Source of the DNA: Erythrobacter sp. CCH5-A1
Lineage (GTDB): Bacteria; Pseudomonadota; Alphaproteobacteria; Sphingomonadales; Sphingomonadaceae
Direction of reading: 5' to 3'
NCBI RefSeq assembly: GCF_001557115.1
Contig: NZ_LSKQ01000214.1
Span: forward strand, 1 to 12,912
Length of the DNA: 12,912 bases
Of this stretch, positions 1 through 7,044 are shown piece after piece. The notes beneath the pieces were generated by a model that saw only the letters and a program-made list of their open reading frames with translations, had not been told where the DNA came from and did not search any database. Numbering within the stretch: the stretch's first letter is position 1; each line of letters opens with the position of its first letter. Position numbers and translations under genes: made by a program.

Positions 1-35
1 GGTATCGGGGTTGGGGGTGGGCCCGCAGTCGGGCC

Positions 36-1595
36 TCAACCGTCCCCGCCAGGCACTTCCGCCTCGCCCGGCTCGGGCAGCTTGCCGAGCTCCAGCGGGG
101 TGCCTTCAGGCGCATCGGCGATCGCGGCGACCAGCTGCTTGGCGCGCGCCGCCGCCCAGCCGCCGTGGGGATTGGCGGCCACGGGGGCAAGGATGGTGCG
201 GGCATAGGCAATCTTGCCCTCGCCGATCAGCATGATCCCGGTATTGACCTGCAGGCCGTGATCGAAGGGCGCGAGTTCCGCCGCTCGCTCCAGCGCGGCG
301 CGGGCGTTCTCGTTCACCTTGGCACCGCTTTCGATCTGGGCGCGGTAGAAAAAGATCAGCGGGACCGGATGATCGTTCTCGCGCTTGTTGAGCGCGACGA
401 AGGTCTTCACCGCCTCGGCAAAGGCGGCGCTGCGCTTGTCGCCGGCAGCCTTGGACGCCAGGCGAAACTGCGCGAAGCCCTTCTGGACATAGGCATTGGC
501 GCGCGCGGGATCGCGGGCGAGCGCGGCATCGGCCGCCGCGATCGCTTCGGCATCATTGCCCGCATCATACTCGGCCTCGGCCAGCGCGGTGAGAACCCCG
601 GCATCCTCGGGGTATTTCGCTGCCACCCGGCGCGCCTCGGCAACCAGCGTGGCGGCTTCCGCATCACCCACCCCGCGCTGCGAGCGGATCTGGACCGGCA
701 TGATCGCCGCTTCGCCAGCCGTCAGCGGGCGCTGGGTGATGGTGCCGGTCGAGAGCTTCTCGGGCGTCAGCTTCACGCTCATCATGCGCGCCCGGCGATA
801 GCCGCGCAATTCGGCCTCGAGCTTGTCGAGATCGCCGAACGCGGCCTCTGCCGCGGCAAGCGAGGATTGCCCCTGCGCCACGCCCACCTGATATTGCGCC
901 AACTGGCCCGCCCGCGCATCGGAGAAGGTCAGGTAGTGATACAGCAACCAGGCATAGCCGTAGAACGCATCGCGGCGCTTGCCCTCATCCTCCCGCCGGT
1001 AGGGCGCCGCATCCAGCAATTCGCGAAGCGGCACGGGCTCGGCATTGAACAGCTCCGGGCCGCGATGCTGGGCCGCGCGCCCGATCAGCACGCTGCCGTC
1101 GTCATTGAAGCTCGCCGCCGCGAAAAACTCCGCCGCGCCTTCGTTGACCCAGCGCGGCATGGCAAAGCGCGATGAGCCGATCAGAAAGTGGTGCGCATAT
1201 TCGTGAAGCAGGATGATCGTGGAGAAATCGGGGTAACCGCTCTTGTTCGTGATATCCTGCACGAAGGCGCGGCTTGCCCCGGCGCGCGGGATGTAGAAGC
1301 CGCCGACCCGGCGCTGGCCGCCCGCCAGTTCGCGCACGGCATCCCGGCCGCCGACCACGTAGATCACCACGCGGTTGGACGGGCTGGGCTTGTCCGGCGT
1401 GCGCCCGAAAACGAAGGTCATGGCGCTGTGGTAGCGCTCGAGGTTCTGTGCAAACCGCTCGATGACCCGTGCGTCGTCATCGGCGTAGATCACGAAATGG
1501 TCGCTCGACACCTCGTGCCAGTCGGCCAGAGCGGGGGTTGCGACCATCAGCAGCGCGGCGCCCGCCGCGGCCCGCAGGATACCGGTCATGCTCAT
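36..1595 (-). CDS. Secreted HExxH metallopeptidase-like protein with TPR-like C-terminal half
   Basis: The 519-residue product starts with a Sec signal peptide (hydrophobic residues 9-20, likely cleavage after ALA at 24), so the mature protein is periplasmic or surface-exposed. Residues 131-136 read HEYAHH, a zinc-binding HExxH site, followed by WVNEGAAEFF at 149-158, where Glu152 fits the third zinc ligand of a gluzincin. This layout matches the peptidase-MA/DUF1570-like group. Residues about 310-480 are Ala-rich paired helices with TPR-like phrasing (for example LAEAEYDAGNDAEAIAAADA), a likely protein-binding part. An in-frame ATG lies 16 codons upstream, but the start at 1595 has AAAAGG six bases before it (1602-1607) and places the signal peptide at the N-terminus. 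Substrate unknown. It ends the minus-strand gene series, 116 bases downstream of the flavoprotein gene. The peptidase fold is fairly sure; activity is inferred. Confidence 0.82.
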   Translation of the reverse strand: MSMTGILRAAAGAALLMVATPALADWHEVSSDHFVIYADDDARVIERFAQNLERYHSAMTFVFGRTPDKPSPSNRVVIYVVGGRDAVRELAGGQRRVGGFYIPRAGASRAFVQDITNKSGYPDFSTIILLHEYAHHFLIGSSRFAMPRWVNEGAAEFFAAASFNDDGSVLIGRAAQHRGPELFNAEPVPLRELLDAAPYRREDEGKRRDAFYGYAWLLYHYLTFSDARAGQLAQYQVGVAQGQSSLAAAEAAFGDLDKLEAELRGYRRARMMSVKLTPEKLSTGTITQRPLTAGEAAIMPVQIRSQRGVGDAEAATLVAEARRVAAKYPEDAGVLTALAEAEYDAGNDAEAIAAADAALARDPARANAYVQKGFAQFRLASKAAGDKRSAAFAEAVKTFVALNKRENDHPVPLIFFYRAQIESGAKVNENARAALERAAELAPFDHGLQVNTGIMLIGEGKIAYARTILAPVAANPHGGWAAARAKQLVAAIADAPEGTPLELGKLPEPGEAEVPGGDG

Positions 1596-1711
1596 TCCGC
1601 ACCTTTTCTCGCGCAAGTCCGTGCGTCTGCCGCACCGCGCCAAGGTGTAGCCGATCCCGTCCGCCGCGCCAGACTGTTTGCGACGAACTGCGTTTGAAAA
1701 GACTGAAAAAT

Positions 1712-3337
1712 TCAGCCCGGATGCGGGCGCGTGTCCTCGAGATATTGCCAGATTCGGCTGACCACCACCGATCCTTCGCCGACCGCGCTCGCGACGCGCT
1801 TGACCGAGCCTGCGCGCACGTCGCCCACCGCGAAGATGCCCGGCGCGGTGGTGGCGTAGTCGTCCGCCTGACCCGCGGCCGCGCCGGTGAGGACGAAGCC
1901 CTTGGCGTCGGTTGCGGCAAGGCCCGAGAGCCAGTCGGTGTTGGGCGCGGCGCCGATCATGATGAAGAGGGCACGGGTGTCGATCCGCCGCTCGGTGTCC
2001 CCGGTCTTGAGCGTCAGCCCCTCGAGCCAGGTCTCGCCGTGGAGCGCGGTGACTTCGGAATGGTAGTGGATTGTGACGCGCGGATCGGCCTCCAGCCGCT
2101 GCGACAGGTAGCTCGACATCGAGGCCGCTAGGCTGCCCGATCGCACCACGAGGTGGACGTGGCTCGCGGCGCGGCTGAGATACATCGCCGCCTGCCCCGC
2201 CGAATTGCCGCCGCCGATCACCACCGCCTCGGTCTTCGAGCAGAAGCGCGCTTCCATCTCGGTCGCCGAGTAGAAGATGCCCGCGCCTTCAAGCTCCTCG
2301 AGGTTCTCCAGCGGCAGCCGCCGATATTGCACGCCGGTCGCCACCAGCACCGCCCGCGCGCAGAGCTCGTCGTCGTCGTCGAGGGTGAGGCAATAGGCGC
2401 CGTCCTCGCGCCGGCTCATGGCTTCGACGCGGCGCGGCATCACGAAGCGGGTGCCGAACTTCATCGCCTGCACTTGCCCGCGCCAGGTGAGATCGGTGCC
2501 GCTGATGCCGGTGGGGAAGCCCATGTAGTTCTCGATCCGGCTCGACGTGCCCGCCTGCCCGCCCACGGCGGTGTCCTCGACCACCAGCGCCTCGATCCCC
2601 TCGGAGCCCGCATAGACCGCCGCGGCTACGCCCGCGGGGCCACCGCCGACGATCACGAGGTCATAGGTCCGGCGCGAGCAGATGCTGAGGTCCATGCCCA
2701 GATATTGCGCGACCTTGCGCGGGGTGGGGTCGTCGAGCCGCGTGTCGGCACCCACGATCACGCCCGGCTCGTGGCCCATCAGGCTGCACAGGCTGGCCGT
2801 TTCGCGATCGGTCGCGTCCATGTCGTAACTCTGGAACGGGATGCGGTTGCGTGAAAGGAACCGCTCGACCGCCTGAACCTTGGCATCGCGGTCGGCACCG
2901 ATCACCTTGATCGTGTCGTTGCGCGCTTCGAACTGCCGCCGCCGTCGTGCGGCGAATACCGTGATGAGGTGGTCGCTGAGTTCGGGAATGCGGCTCATCA
3001 GTTCGAGCACGCCTTCGCGCGGCGCTTCGATCACGCGGGTGTCCATGCTGGCGCGCATCCGCATGATGTTGGTCGCCCCGCTGAGAAATCCGATCTCGCC
3101 GAGGAACTGCGTCGGCCCGAGCGACGATTTGAGCAACCGTTCGCCGGTGTAGGGATCGGCAACCTCGATATCGCCTTCGAGAACGTAGATGAAACGATCC
3201 ATCGGCTCGCCGATTTCCATGACGATGGAGCCGGCGGGATAGAACTTCTCGCCCCCGATCGCGCAGATTGCGTCGACATGCTCGGGCGAGAGCGGCACCC
3301 TGCGCATGGTTTCAAGGTCTTGTCCTAGTGTTTCCAT
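1712..3337 (-). CDS. Cyclic-nucleotide-binding domain / thioredoxin-reductase-like FAD oxidoreductase without CxxC
   Basis: A 541-residue cytosolic protein in three parts. Residues about 18-135 form a cNMP-binding (CRP-type) beta roll with FLGEIGFLSG (78-87) at the phosphate-binding cassette; the usual downstream PRxA arginine context is altered (ATNIMRMRA), so ligand binding is uncertain. Residues about 143-215 look like a small thioredoxin/glutaredoxin-like linker. Residues 225-541 are a class II pyridine nucleotide-disulfide oxidoreductase: GGGPAG (231-236) for FAD, GGGNSAG (375-381) for NAD(P)H, and GDVRAGSVKRVASAVGEG (505-522) for FAD. Where true TrxB has CATC, this protein has YSATE (356-360), so the redox cysteine pair is absent. 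It is therefore unlikely to reduce thioredoxin in the normal way. The start at 3337 is fixed by AGGAGG five bases upstream; the in-frame ATG at 3421 has no such site. Electron acceptor unknown. Confidence 0.9.
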   Translation of the reverse strand: METLGQDLETMRRVPLSPEHVDAICAIGGEKFYPAGSIVMEIGEPMDRFIYVLEGDIEVADPYTGERLLKSSLGPTQFLGEIGFLSGATNIMRMRASMDTRVIEAPREGVLELMSRIPELSDHLITVFAARRRRQFEARNDTIKVIGADRDAKVQAVERFLSRNRIPFQSYDMDATDRETASLCSLMGHEPGVIVGADTRLDDPTPRKVAQYLGMDLSICSRRTYDLVIVGGGPAGVAAAVYAGSEGIEALVVEDTAVGGQAGTSSRIENYMGFPTGISGTDLTWRGQVQAMKFGTRFVMPRRVEAMSRREDGAYCLTLDDDDELCARAVLVATGVQYRRLPLENLEELEGAGIFYSATEMEARFCSKTEAVVIGGGNSAGQAAMYLSRAASHVHLVVRSGSLAASMSSYLSQRLEADPRVTIHYHSEVTALHGETWLEGLTLKTGDTERRIDTRALFIMIGAAPNTDWLSGLAATDAKGFVLTGAAAGQADDYATTAPGIFAVGDVRAGSVKRVASAVGEGSVVVSRIWQYLEDTRPHPG

Positions 3338-3342
3338 GAGGC

Positions 3343-3348
3343 CCTCCT
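3343..3348 (-). promoter_or_regulatory. Strong Shine-Dalgarno that sets the start at 3337
   Basis: On the minus strand this reads AGGAGG, five bases before the ATG at 3335-3337. It decides between this start and an in-frame ATG 28 codons upstream that would add an unconserved-looking basic extension. Confidence 0.85.
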
Positions 3349-3359
3349 GCGCTGCGCCG

Positions 3360-3393
3360 GTTGCAAAATGGGGTCGGGATAGCGGTTTGCAAC
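3360..3393 (-). promoter_or_regulatory. Inverted repeat GTTGCAAA-N18-TTTGCAAC upstream of the cNMP/TrxR-like gene
   Basis: Two exact 8-base arms (3360-3367 and 3386-3393) lie 18 bases apart, just upstream of the ribosome binding site of the minus-strand flavoprotein gene. The arm centres are 26 bases apart. Each arm contains TTGCAA, itself a palindrome. A TTGCAA arm could also act as a weak -35 element, with CATTTT 16 bases further on as a poor -10. It could be a dimeric repressor or activator operator, or simply a hairpin. The dyad is seen directly; its role is inferred. Confidence 0.4.
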
Positions 3394-3433
3394 GCGCCGC
3401 GATGCGCGCGGATTGCTGCATTCGGCCGGGGGT

Positions 3434-4369
3434 TCAGTCTTCCGCGGTTTCTTTTTCCTCTTCAGGCATTTCGCGCGCCATCGCCTCATCTTCGGCTGTA
3501 CGTGCCTTGCGGTATTCCAGCAGCTCCCGAGCCCGCTCGCGCACCGCCGGCTCGTTGCAGCGTTCAGGGAGCGTGGCGGCCGCGTCCGCTTCAATCCGGT
3601 CGGCGCAGGCCGCCCCGGCGAAATCCGCGCTCATCAGGTCGAGCGGGGTCGAGGAGGTGTCGCCCGCGTCGATCACCTTGCGCAGCGCTGCGGCCTGAAC
3701 CAGCAGGAAGCGGCGGCTCTCGGCGTTCTTGCGAACCGCATAGTCGGCCTTGCGATCCTTCGGCACTTCCACATCGAGCGCGGCGAGCGGCAGGCTGTCC
3801 AGCGCCGCGCGCGCGGCATCGAACTCGCCGAGCTCGCGCCGGGCATTGGCGAGGCGGAAGCGCAGGAACAGGGTGTCGAGCTTGTCCGCCTCGGGCGCGA
3901 TCCTGTCGGCCGCCTCGGCAAAGGCGCGCTGGTACCGGGCCTTGAGCGCCGGGTCCCCGTCCGCCTCCCAGCTTGCCTGAAGCAGCAGGAAGGCCGCAGC
4001 GGCGCGGTCATCGGGCTCCAGCCTTGCAGAGAGCCACGAGGCGCGGAAATACTGCGCCTCGCCGCGCAGCGCCTGATATTCGGGCGAGGCGACCAGCGCG
4101 GCGAGCGCCGGGATCTCCTCGCGATTGAACTCGCGGTAGACCACCAGTGCGTTGGAGGGGCACTCGGGCATGGCGAGCGGGAAGCGCCAACTGCCATAGG
4201 GCTTGCCGTCTGGCCGCTGGCCGAAGACCGTGTAGCTGGCGGTGGTGGTGTAGGTGAATTTCTCGCCGCCGACCGGGCAGGTTTCCTCGGTGTCGTAGGC
4301 TATTCCCGCATGTGCCGGTGCGGCCAACGTGGCGACGGCGAGCGCCGCAACTGCGCACGCGCGCTTCAC
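3434..4369 (-). CDS. Secreted protein of unknown function, coupled to the DUF885 gene
   Basis: I do not firmly recognise this 311-residue protein. It has a Sec signal peptide with likely cleavage after AHA at residue 21. The mature start contains CPVGGEKF (31-38), then GSWRFP (59-64), PECPSN (68-73) and a helical Ala/Leu/Arg-rich body. This resembles the opening of DUF2225-type proteins, whose CPxCG zinc knuckle would here have lost a cysteine (CPVGG); the similarity is only suggestive. Cysteines C31, C70, C255 and C271 remain and could form disulfides in the periplasm. The C-terminus is acidic (MPEEEKETAED). The start is GTG, overlapping the DUF885 stop in GTGA (4366-4369), with GGGAG seven bases before it. 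That is strong evidence of translational coupling and of a shared role with the DUF885 lipoprotein. Confidence 0.8.
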   Translation of the reverse strand: MKRACAVAALAVATLAAPAHAGIAYDTEETCPVGGEKFTYTTTASYTVFGQRPDGKPYGSWRFPLAMPECPSNALVVYREFNREEIPALAALVASPEYQALRGEAQYFRASWLSARLEPDDRAAAAFLLLQASWEADGDPALKARYQRAFAEAADRIAPEADKLDTLFLRFRLANARRELGEFDAARAALDSLPLAALDVEVPKDRKADYAVRKNAESRRFLLVQAAALRKVIDAGDTSSTPLDLMSADFAGAACADRIEADAAATLPERCNEPAVRERARELLEYRKARTAEDEAMAREMPEEEKETAED

Positions 4370-6225
4370 GCCTTGGCTCCCGCGATGTAGCGGCTCACCG
4401 TGTTGGCCATCACGCTCAAGGGCGCGTTGCCACCCAGCACCACGGCGGTGTTGAAGCCCTTGAGGTCGTATTTCGCCCCCAGCTCGGCCTGCGCCCGGGC
4501 GCGGTTCTTGACGATCTCGGAATGGCCGATCTTGTAGCCGCAGGCCTGCCCCGGCCAGGAGCAGTAGCGATCGACCTCGCTGGCGACCTCCTCGACCTTC
4601 GAGCCGTTTTCCTCGACGAAGAACTGCCGGCCCTGTTCGCGCGTCCAGCGCTTGGCGTGCAGGCCCGTGTCGACCACCAGCCTGCAGGCGCGGAAGGCGA
4701 GGGACTGGAGGTATCCCAGCCGCCCGACCTTGAATTCGTCATAGGCGCCCAGCTCGTCGGCGAGCTGTTCGGCATAGAGCGCCCAGCCTTCGGAAAAGGC
4801 GTTGAAGGCGAGGATCGAGCGGATCAGCGGCAGGCGGTTGGAGAACTCGCCTTCCCACACATGGCCGGGAATGCTTTCGTGGAAGGCAAGGTCCGCCAGA
4901 TCATACTTGCGGTGGAGATCGGTGGTCCTGAGATTGATCCACATCCGCGCCGGGATCGACCCGTCCTTGCTGCCCGCGCCGCCGTAAGCCCCCGGCGCGC
5001 CCGGCTCCTCGGCGAGCGGCAGGCGGCGGACTTCGAAAGGCGGGTCGACCAGCCGGTTGAAGGCGCGCGGCATCTGCGTCTTGATCCACCCGACCCGCTC
5101 GTTGATGAAGGCGAGGATCTCGGCGCGGCCCTTGTCGCCTTCGGCAAACTGGTAACGCGGATCGGCGCTGAGCGCGCGCATGCGTTCGCCGACCGAGCCC
5201 TTGGTGTAGCCGATCTCGCGCAGGATCGGGTCCATCCGCGCGTAGAGCGCCTTCAATTCGTCGAGACCCTGCTGGTGGATCTCGTCGGGGGTCAGCCTCG
5301 TGGTGGTCGAGGCGCGGATCGCCCAGTCATAATAGGCCTCGCCCTCCGGCTGGGCCCACATGCCGGCCGCATCCTTGGCGGCGGCGCGCTGGACCTTGAG
5401 CTCGGCGAGCTGGCGCTCCAGCGCGGGGACGATGCCGCTCGCGGCGATGCGCTCCGCCTGCGCGGCGGCGGTGTCGGCGCCGGCGATGCCGCTCGCGGCG
5501 AGCGGCCCGGCATAGCTTTCGCCCGCCGCCGCGATACTCGCCTCCATCTGCGCGATCGCCTTGTCGAGCAGGAAGGCAGGCGGCACCAACCCTTGCCCGC
5601 GCGCGTCCCTGATCCGCTCGAGCTCGCCGTCGAGCAGCGCGGGGACTTCGGCAAGGCGGGTCATGTAGGGGCCGATGTCCTCGGGGCTCTTCAGGGGCTG
5701 GCTCGAGCCGAAGAAGCGCGGCAGATCGATATAGCCGCCGACGTTCTGGATCACGACATAGGGCGCATTGCGCCAGCTGCCGACCGCGACGTCGCCATAG
5801 GGCTTGGCCATGCCCTCGAGCGCGCTGGCAAAGGCGGTCTCGACCACCTCGAAACCGATCTGCTGGTCGCTGGTGAGGCCGTCCTTGGGGTAGGCCTTCA
5901 CCTCGGAGACCAGTTCCTTGAGCGTTGCGGCATAAGCCGCGCGGCCCTCGGCCCCGCCGGTGCCGAAGGTCGATCGCCACGCGGCATATTCGCCGGTGTC
6001 CACGCCGAGGCCGGTGGCGCGGCCCGGCTCGTGGGCAAGCATGGCATAGGCCACCCGCTCGAGCGCCGCGTCGGGCGCGAGGCCCGCGAGCGCGGTGCTC
6101 TTCGCAGTGCTGGCGGCCGCGGGTGCCGGCTTGGCGGCGCAGGCCGGCAGCAGGGCAAGGGTGGAGGCGCCCGCCAGCCCGGCAAGGGTCTGGCGGCGGG
6201 TGATTGCGGCGGTGCTCTCTCTCAT
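4366..6225 (-). CDS. DUF885-family Tat-exported lipoprotein, predicted metallopeptidase
   Basis: A 619-residue protein, the usual length for DUF885 (about 550-620). The N-terminus has a twin-arginine motif TRRQTLAGL (9-17), a short hydrophobic stretch and a lipobox LLPAC with Cys29 as the lipidated residue. It is therefore likely exported folded by Tat and anchored as a lipoprotein, with Ala30 rather than Asp next to the cysteine. The family signature HESIPGH is at 449-455 and FSEGWALYAE at 477-486, giving His449, His455 and Glu479 as probable zinc ligands. RYCSWPGQACGYKIG (553-567) is the conserved C-terminal block. DUF885 proteins are treated as gluzincin-like peptidases, but the substrate is unknown. 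No clear Shine-Dalgarno precedes the ATG. It lies 59 bases after the DUF3597 gene and overlaps the next gene by four bases, so it is probably in an operon. Confidence 0.92.
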   Translation of the reverse strand: MRESTAAITRRQTLAGLAGASTLALLPACAAKPAPAAASTAKSTALAGLAPDAALERVAYAMLAHEPGRATGLGVDTGEYAAWRSTFGTGGAEGRAAYAATLKELVSEVKAYPKDGLTSDQQIGFEVVETAFASALEGMAKPYGDVAVGSWRNAPYVVIQNVGGYIDLPRFFGSSQPLKSPEDIGPYMTRLAEVPALLDGELERIRDARGQGLVPPAFLLDKAIAQMEASIAAAGESYAGPLAASGIAGADTAAAQAERIAASGIVPALERQLAELKVQRAAAKDAAGMWAQPEGEAYYDWAIRASTTTRLTPDEIHQQGLDELKALYARMDPILREIGYTKGSVGERMRALSADPRYQFAEGDKGRAEILAFINERVGWIKTQMPRAFNRLVDPPFEVRRLPLAEEPGAPGAYGGAGSKDGSIPARMWINLRTTDLHRKYDLADLAFHESIPGHVWEGEFSNRLPLIRSILAFNAFSEGWALYAEQLADELGAYDEFKVGRLGYLQSLAFRACRLVVDTGLHAKRWTREQGRQFFVEENGSKVEEVASEVDRYCSWPGQACGYKIGHSEIVKNRARAQAELGAKYDLKGFNTAVVLGGNAPLSVMANTVSRYIAGAKA

Positions 6226-6284
6226 GCCCGCGAGGTTAGGCGGCGGCTGTCGCCCAAGTCAATGCGGGGCGCGGGCCGGCCGGC

Positions 6285-6668
6285 TCAGTCGGCGAGCATC
6301 CCGCCGACCTTGCCGCCCTCGAGCGCGAGCAGGTTCAGCACCGCGTGATGGAGCGCGATGTTCTGCTCGGCCGTGCCTTCGTAGCCCTCGATGCCGAGTT
6401 CGCCCGCGAGTTCCTTGCGGTTTTCGAAGGAGGGATCGAGGCCGACCAGCTTCATCAGATCGACGATCGAGGTCTGCCAGTTGAACTTGTCCGCATCGGG
6501 CAGCGCGCCGATGTGGGCGTGGAGCTGGGCCTCGGTGAGCGGCTCGGGCTCGGCAGGCGCAGCGGGGGCAGCGGCGGGCGCGGGGGTGGCGGCAGGCGCA
6601 GGTGCGGGCGCGGCGGCTGCCTTAGTCTCGCCCCAGATCGCGTTCTTGATCGACGTGAAAATACCCAT
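6285..6668 (-). CDS. DUF3597 domain protein
   Basis: A small cytosolic protein of 127 residues. A short amphipathic start (MGIFTSIKNAIWGE) is followed by a low-complexity Ala/Pro linker (about residues 17-42) and the DUF3597 domain (about 44-127). The domain is recognised from FNWQTSIVDLMKLVGLD, ENRKELAGELG and the closing LLALEGGKVGGML. The family is known from small proteobacterial proteins with a LysM-like or helical domain and no assigned function. Two ATG codons are adjacent (6671 and 6668). The AGGGAGG ribosome site at 6674-6680 is two bases from the first and five from the second, so the second is preferred. A possible EcfG-type promoter upstream suggests general stress control. It heads the minus-strand gene series and may be cotranscribed with the DUF885 gene. 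Confidence 0.88.
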   Translation of the reverse strand: MGIFTSIKNAIWGETKAAAAPAPAPAATPAPAAAPAAPAEPEPLTEAQLHAHIGALPDADKFNWQTSIVDLMKLVGLDPSFENRKELAGELGIEGYEGTAEQNIALHHAVLNLLALEGGKVGGMLAD

Positions 6669-6704
6669 CATAGCCTCCCTCGTGCCGCTGGTTCGCGGTG
6701 ATCC

Positions 6705-6731
6705 ATACCGAGGCTAGGCCCGCGATGTTCC
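6705..6731 (-). promoter_or_regulatory. Candidate EcfG (general stress response) promoter for the DUF3597 gene
   Basis: On the minus strand GGAAC (6731-6727) is followed after 16 bases by CGGTAT (6710-6705). Alphaproteobacterial EcfG sigma factors use GGAAC-N16/17-CGTT, so the -35 is perfect and the -10 matches three of four core bases. Transcription would start near 6698, giving a leader of about 30 bases with the ribosome site inside it. This is a pattern match only. Confidence 0.38.
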
Positions 6732-6798
6732 CCCGCCGTGACGCGCATGTGACGCCATTGTCGCAAGGGTCTGACAAACCGGAGCGAAGTATAACGCC

Positions 6799-7014
6799 AT
6801 GACCGACATCGTGCTCGCCATCGTCATGCTGGCCGCCTTCGCGCTGGTAGCCGGGGCCTTCGTGCTGTGGCGGCGCACGGGCCAGACGAAGAACCCCGCG
6901 CTGATGGTGCTGCTGGCGGTGATCGCGGTGGTCAACGTGCTGATCTGGACGCTGCCGACACCCGGCGGCAAGGCGCCGATCGAGCAGGTCAAAGAGGCCG
7001 CCGGAGAGGGCTAG
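6799..7014 (+). CDS. Small two-helix inner-membrane protein
   Basis: A 71-residue hydrophobic protein. Transmembrane helices are predicted at about residues 3-24 and 34-52, separated by a short basic loop WRRTGQTKNP (24-33). By the positive-inside rule this loop faces the cytoplasm, with both ends outside. The tail is short and charged (APIEQVKEAAGEG). I do not recognise a family. The case for a gene is the clean membrane topology, the GC-rich third positions and the strong hairpin at its stop codon. The ribosome site is poor: GGAG at 6781-6784 is 14 bases before the ATG. It is the only plus-strand gene in the left two thirds, divergent from DUF3597 and convergent with TonB. Confidence 0.7.
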   Translation: MTDIVLAIVMLAAFALVAGAFVLWRRTGQTKNPALMVLLAVIAVVNVLIWTLPTPGGKAPIEQVKEAAGEG

Positions 7015-7032
7015 GGGGTAGCCCTCCCCGGC
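7000..7032. terminator. Strong hairpin between convergent genes, likely bidirectional terminator
   Basis: GAGGGCTA (7006-7013) pairs perfectly with TAGCCCTC (7019-7026) around a five-G loop. After one A/C mismatch, the outer arms GCCGG (7000-7004) and CCGGC (7028-7032) add five more pairs. The stem begins inside the last codons of the small membrane protein gene and lies 12 bases past the TonB stop on the other strand. No U-run follows on either strand, so it may act as an RNA-end stabiliser or a weak intrinsic terminator. Confidence 0.6.
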
Positions 7033-7044
7033 GGCAAAGCACTC

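Noticed and set aside
3338..3421. 28-codon N-terminal extension of the cNMP/TrxR-like gene
   Set aside because: The ATG at 3421 lacks a ribosome site, while AGGAGG lies at ideal distance before 3337. The extension crosses the TTGCAA dyad.
4312..6348. 678-codon plus-strand open frame opposite the DUF885 gene
   Set aside because: Shadow frame. The minus strand carries clear DUF885 motifs, a Tat signal and a lipobox; the plus translation has no recognisable domain.
6790..6795. TATAAC just upstream of the small membrane protein as a -10 with CTGACA (6771-6776) as -35
   Set aside because: The spacing is only 13 bases and the -10 would end three bases before the ATG, too close for a normal leadered transcript.
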